From assembly GCA_016713005.1 (NCBI GenBank), contig JADJPY010000007.1, positions 1-16,615 on the forward strand: a DNA stretch of 16,615 nucleotides, read 5' to 3'. The stretch is from Ramlibacter sp. (lineage in GTDB: Bacteria; Pseudomonadota; Gammaproteobacteria; Burkholderiales; Burkholderiaceae_C). The notes beneath the pieces were generated by a model, which was not told where the DNA came from, searched no databases, and saw only the letters and a list, made by a program, of their open reading frames with translations. Below are positions 15,772-16,615 of this stretch, piece after piece; the first letter of the stretch is position 1; every line of letters starts with the position of its first letter. The translations under genes and the position numbers were made by a program.

Positions 15772-15884
15772 CTATTAATTGTCTCCAAGTGACCGAGTGC
15801 AGTTTACACTTTGATTGACACTTTAGCAGGTTTTCTTGTAATCCGCCTCTTGGTTACATGCCTTGCGCGAGAAAACTCCATGAC
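15772..15884 (-). promoter_or_regulatory. Cassette promoter region with ACACTTT direct repeats
   Basis: This gap upstream of gene 1 holds two ACACTTT copies (15806-15812 and 15818-15824) spaced 12 bases apart start to start, roughly one helical turn. The complement reads AAAGTGT-N5-AAAGTGT. It also holds the GGAG ribosome site of gene 1. The direct repeats are a candidate operator for the HTH protein. No confident -35/-10 pair. Confidence 0.4.
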
Positions 15885-15942
15885 TAACCCGGCTGCAGCC
15901 CTCTCCAATACTTGCTACCCCACTACAAATTTGATAGCGAAA
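15885..15942. repeat. Intergenic repeat, copy 4 (58 bp, right flank of cassette)
   Basis: This is in the same orientation as copy 3, starting 2,626 bases to its right. It has GGCTGCAGCC (15891-15900), CTTGCT, and the 17-nt module ACTACAAATTTGATAGC (15922-15938) plus GAAA. It overlaps the 3' end of recQ and contains the recQ stop (15923-15925). Confidence 0.8.
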
Positions 15943-16615
15943 CCCGCAGCACATCCTCACCGTAGGCTTCCAGCTTCTTCGCCCCAATCCCGCTAACCCC
16001 CTGCAAGTCCTCCAGCGTCTGCGGCGCCAGCGCGGCGATCGCCGCCAGCGTGGCGTCGTGGAAGATCACATACGCGGGCAGGTTGTGCTCGCGCGCCACT
16101 TCGGCGCGCCAGGCTTTCAGCGCGGCAAAGCGGCGCTGGCCGTCGTCGGTCAGCGTGGCGGCCACGGCCGATGCCTTGGGCGCGGGCTTGCCGCGCCGTG
16201 CCTTGCCGCCCGCCCCACCGCCCGCCCCGCCGCCCGCCGCCGTGGGGAGGGATTCGCGCAGCATCACCGCCTGCTCGCCCTTGAGCACGGCGCGCGAGCC
16301 GTCGGTCAGCTTCAGGGTGTTAAAGGCCTGCGCGTCCACGGCCAGCGCGCCGGTGGCTATAAGCTGGCGCAGCACGCCGCGCAGCTGCGCCTCGCTAAAC
16401 GCGGCGCCCAGGCCAAAGGTGCTCAACTGCTCATGCCCAAACTGGGTCACCTTCTCGGTGGGCTTGCCGCGCAGGATGTCCATGATGTGGCCCGCGCCAA
16501 AGCTGATGCCGCTGTGCTGCTGCACGCGGTAGATGGTCGAAAGCAGCTTGCGCGCGGCCTCGGTGCCGTCCCACACCTGCGGCGGGTTCAGGCAGTTGTC
16601 GCAGTTGCCGCATGT
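15923..16615 (-). CDS. recQ: RecQ ATP-dependent DNA helicase, C-terminal part
   Basis: The gene enters from the right edge; the helicase core is outside the window. The visible part starts inside the zinc-binding module with CGNCDNCLNPP (three of the four Cys). The RQC winged-helix region follows, including SGISFGAGHIMDILRGKPTE and FGLGAAFSEAQLRGVLRQLI. A Gly/Ala/Lys-rich linker (AAGGGAGGGAGGKARRGKP) leads to the HRDC domain (FAALKAWRAEVAREHNLPAY, VIFHDATLAAIAALAPQT, then GVSGIGAKKLEAYGEDVLRV). RecQ unwinds DNA 3' to 5' in recombination and fork repair. HRDC and RQC bind DNA. The last residues, VSLSNL, and the TAG stop are encoded by the 58-bp repeat. The frame is intact throughout. Confidence 0.93.
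   Translation of the reverse strand, partial: TCGNCDNCLNPPQVWDGTEAARKLLSTIYRVQQHSGISFGAGHIMDILRGKPTEKVTQFGHEQLSTFGLGAAFSEAQLRGVLRQLIATGALAVDAQAFNTLKLTDGSRAVLKGEQAVMLRESLPTAAGGGAGGGAGGKARRGKPAPKASAVAATLTDDGQRRFAALKAWRAEVAREHNLPAYVIFHDATLAAIAALAPQTLEDLQGVSGIGAKKLEAYGEDVLRVSLSNL

Noticed and set aside
13259..15942. Cassette as an insertion sequence or transposon
   Set aside because: No transposase or integrase gene, no terminal inverted repeats, and no short target-site duplication could be seen; the flanking repeats also occur elsewhere in the window.
15811..15996. 61-codon plus-strand frame starting in the cassette promoter
   Set aside because: It has no good ribosome site and runs through the repeat into antisense recQ.

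Overview
The window is high-G+C proteobacterial DNA. Gene content and protein style (GTP-type PEP carboxykinase, ArgP-like LysR fragment, Comamonadaceae-like small proteins and intergenic repeats) point to Burkholderiales, most likely Comamonadaceae. I could not run a search, so the family placement is recognition, not proof. No rRNA, tRNA or CRISPR array was seen.

Layout. Bases 1-5500 hold the 3' end of an ArgP-like LysR gene, a 7TM-DISM receptor with a degenerate GGDEF domain, a TetR regulator, a convergent universal stress protein, a calcineurin-like phosphoesterase, a 61-residue small protein and a second LysR gene. Nearly every larger gene here is recognisable only by stitching two or three frames together, with conserved motifs intact on both sides of each shift. 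Bases 5600-8140 (a two-TM membrane protein and pckG) have a few frame changes. From about 8400 on the genes read cleanly: a 45-residue membrane peptide with its own terminator, a glycine-zipper lipoprotein, a PaaI-like thioesterase translationally coupled to threonine ammonia-lyase, a double-AAA+ ATPase, a three-gene accessory cassette, and the 3' end of recQ. The gradient suggests single-base sequence errors towards the left end rather than real gene decay.

The most interesting part is 13259-15942. Three leftward genes of visibly lower G+C (a TIGR04255-family protein, a helix-turn-helix protein and a protein with a Ser-His-Asp-Cys-Asp motif) sit between the convergent AAA+ ATPase and recQ genes. 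They are bracketed by two direct copies of a roughly 58-bp intergenic repeat (about 74 percent identical by hand count). A third full copy lies at 4508-4562 and a partial one near 3280. The repeat ends in a 17-nt palindrome of the form GCTAYnnATTnnATAGC. Copies abut or overlap gene 3' ends, and in lysR and recQ they supply the last codons and the stop. The cassette is a candidate uncharacterised, possibly defence-like or toxin-antitoxin-like unit that may have entered by recombination at such a repeat.

How the genes may work together: pckG (gluconeogenesis), ilvA plus thioesterase, and the regulators look like ordinary chromosomal genes. The lysR/membrane-protein pair is divergent around two strong dyads and is probably a regulator-target pair. 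The AAA+ ATPase and recQ look like the resident flanks of the accessory cassette.
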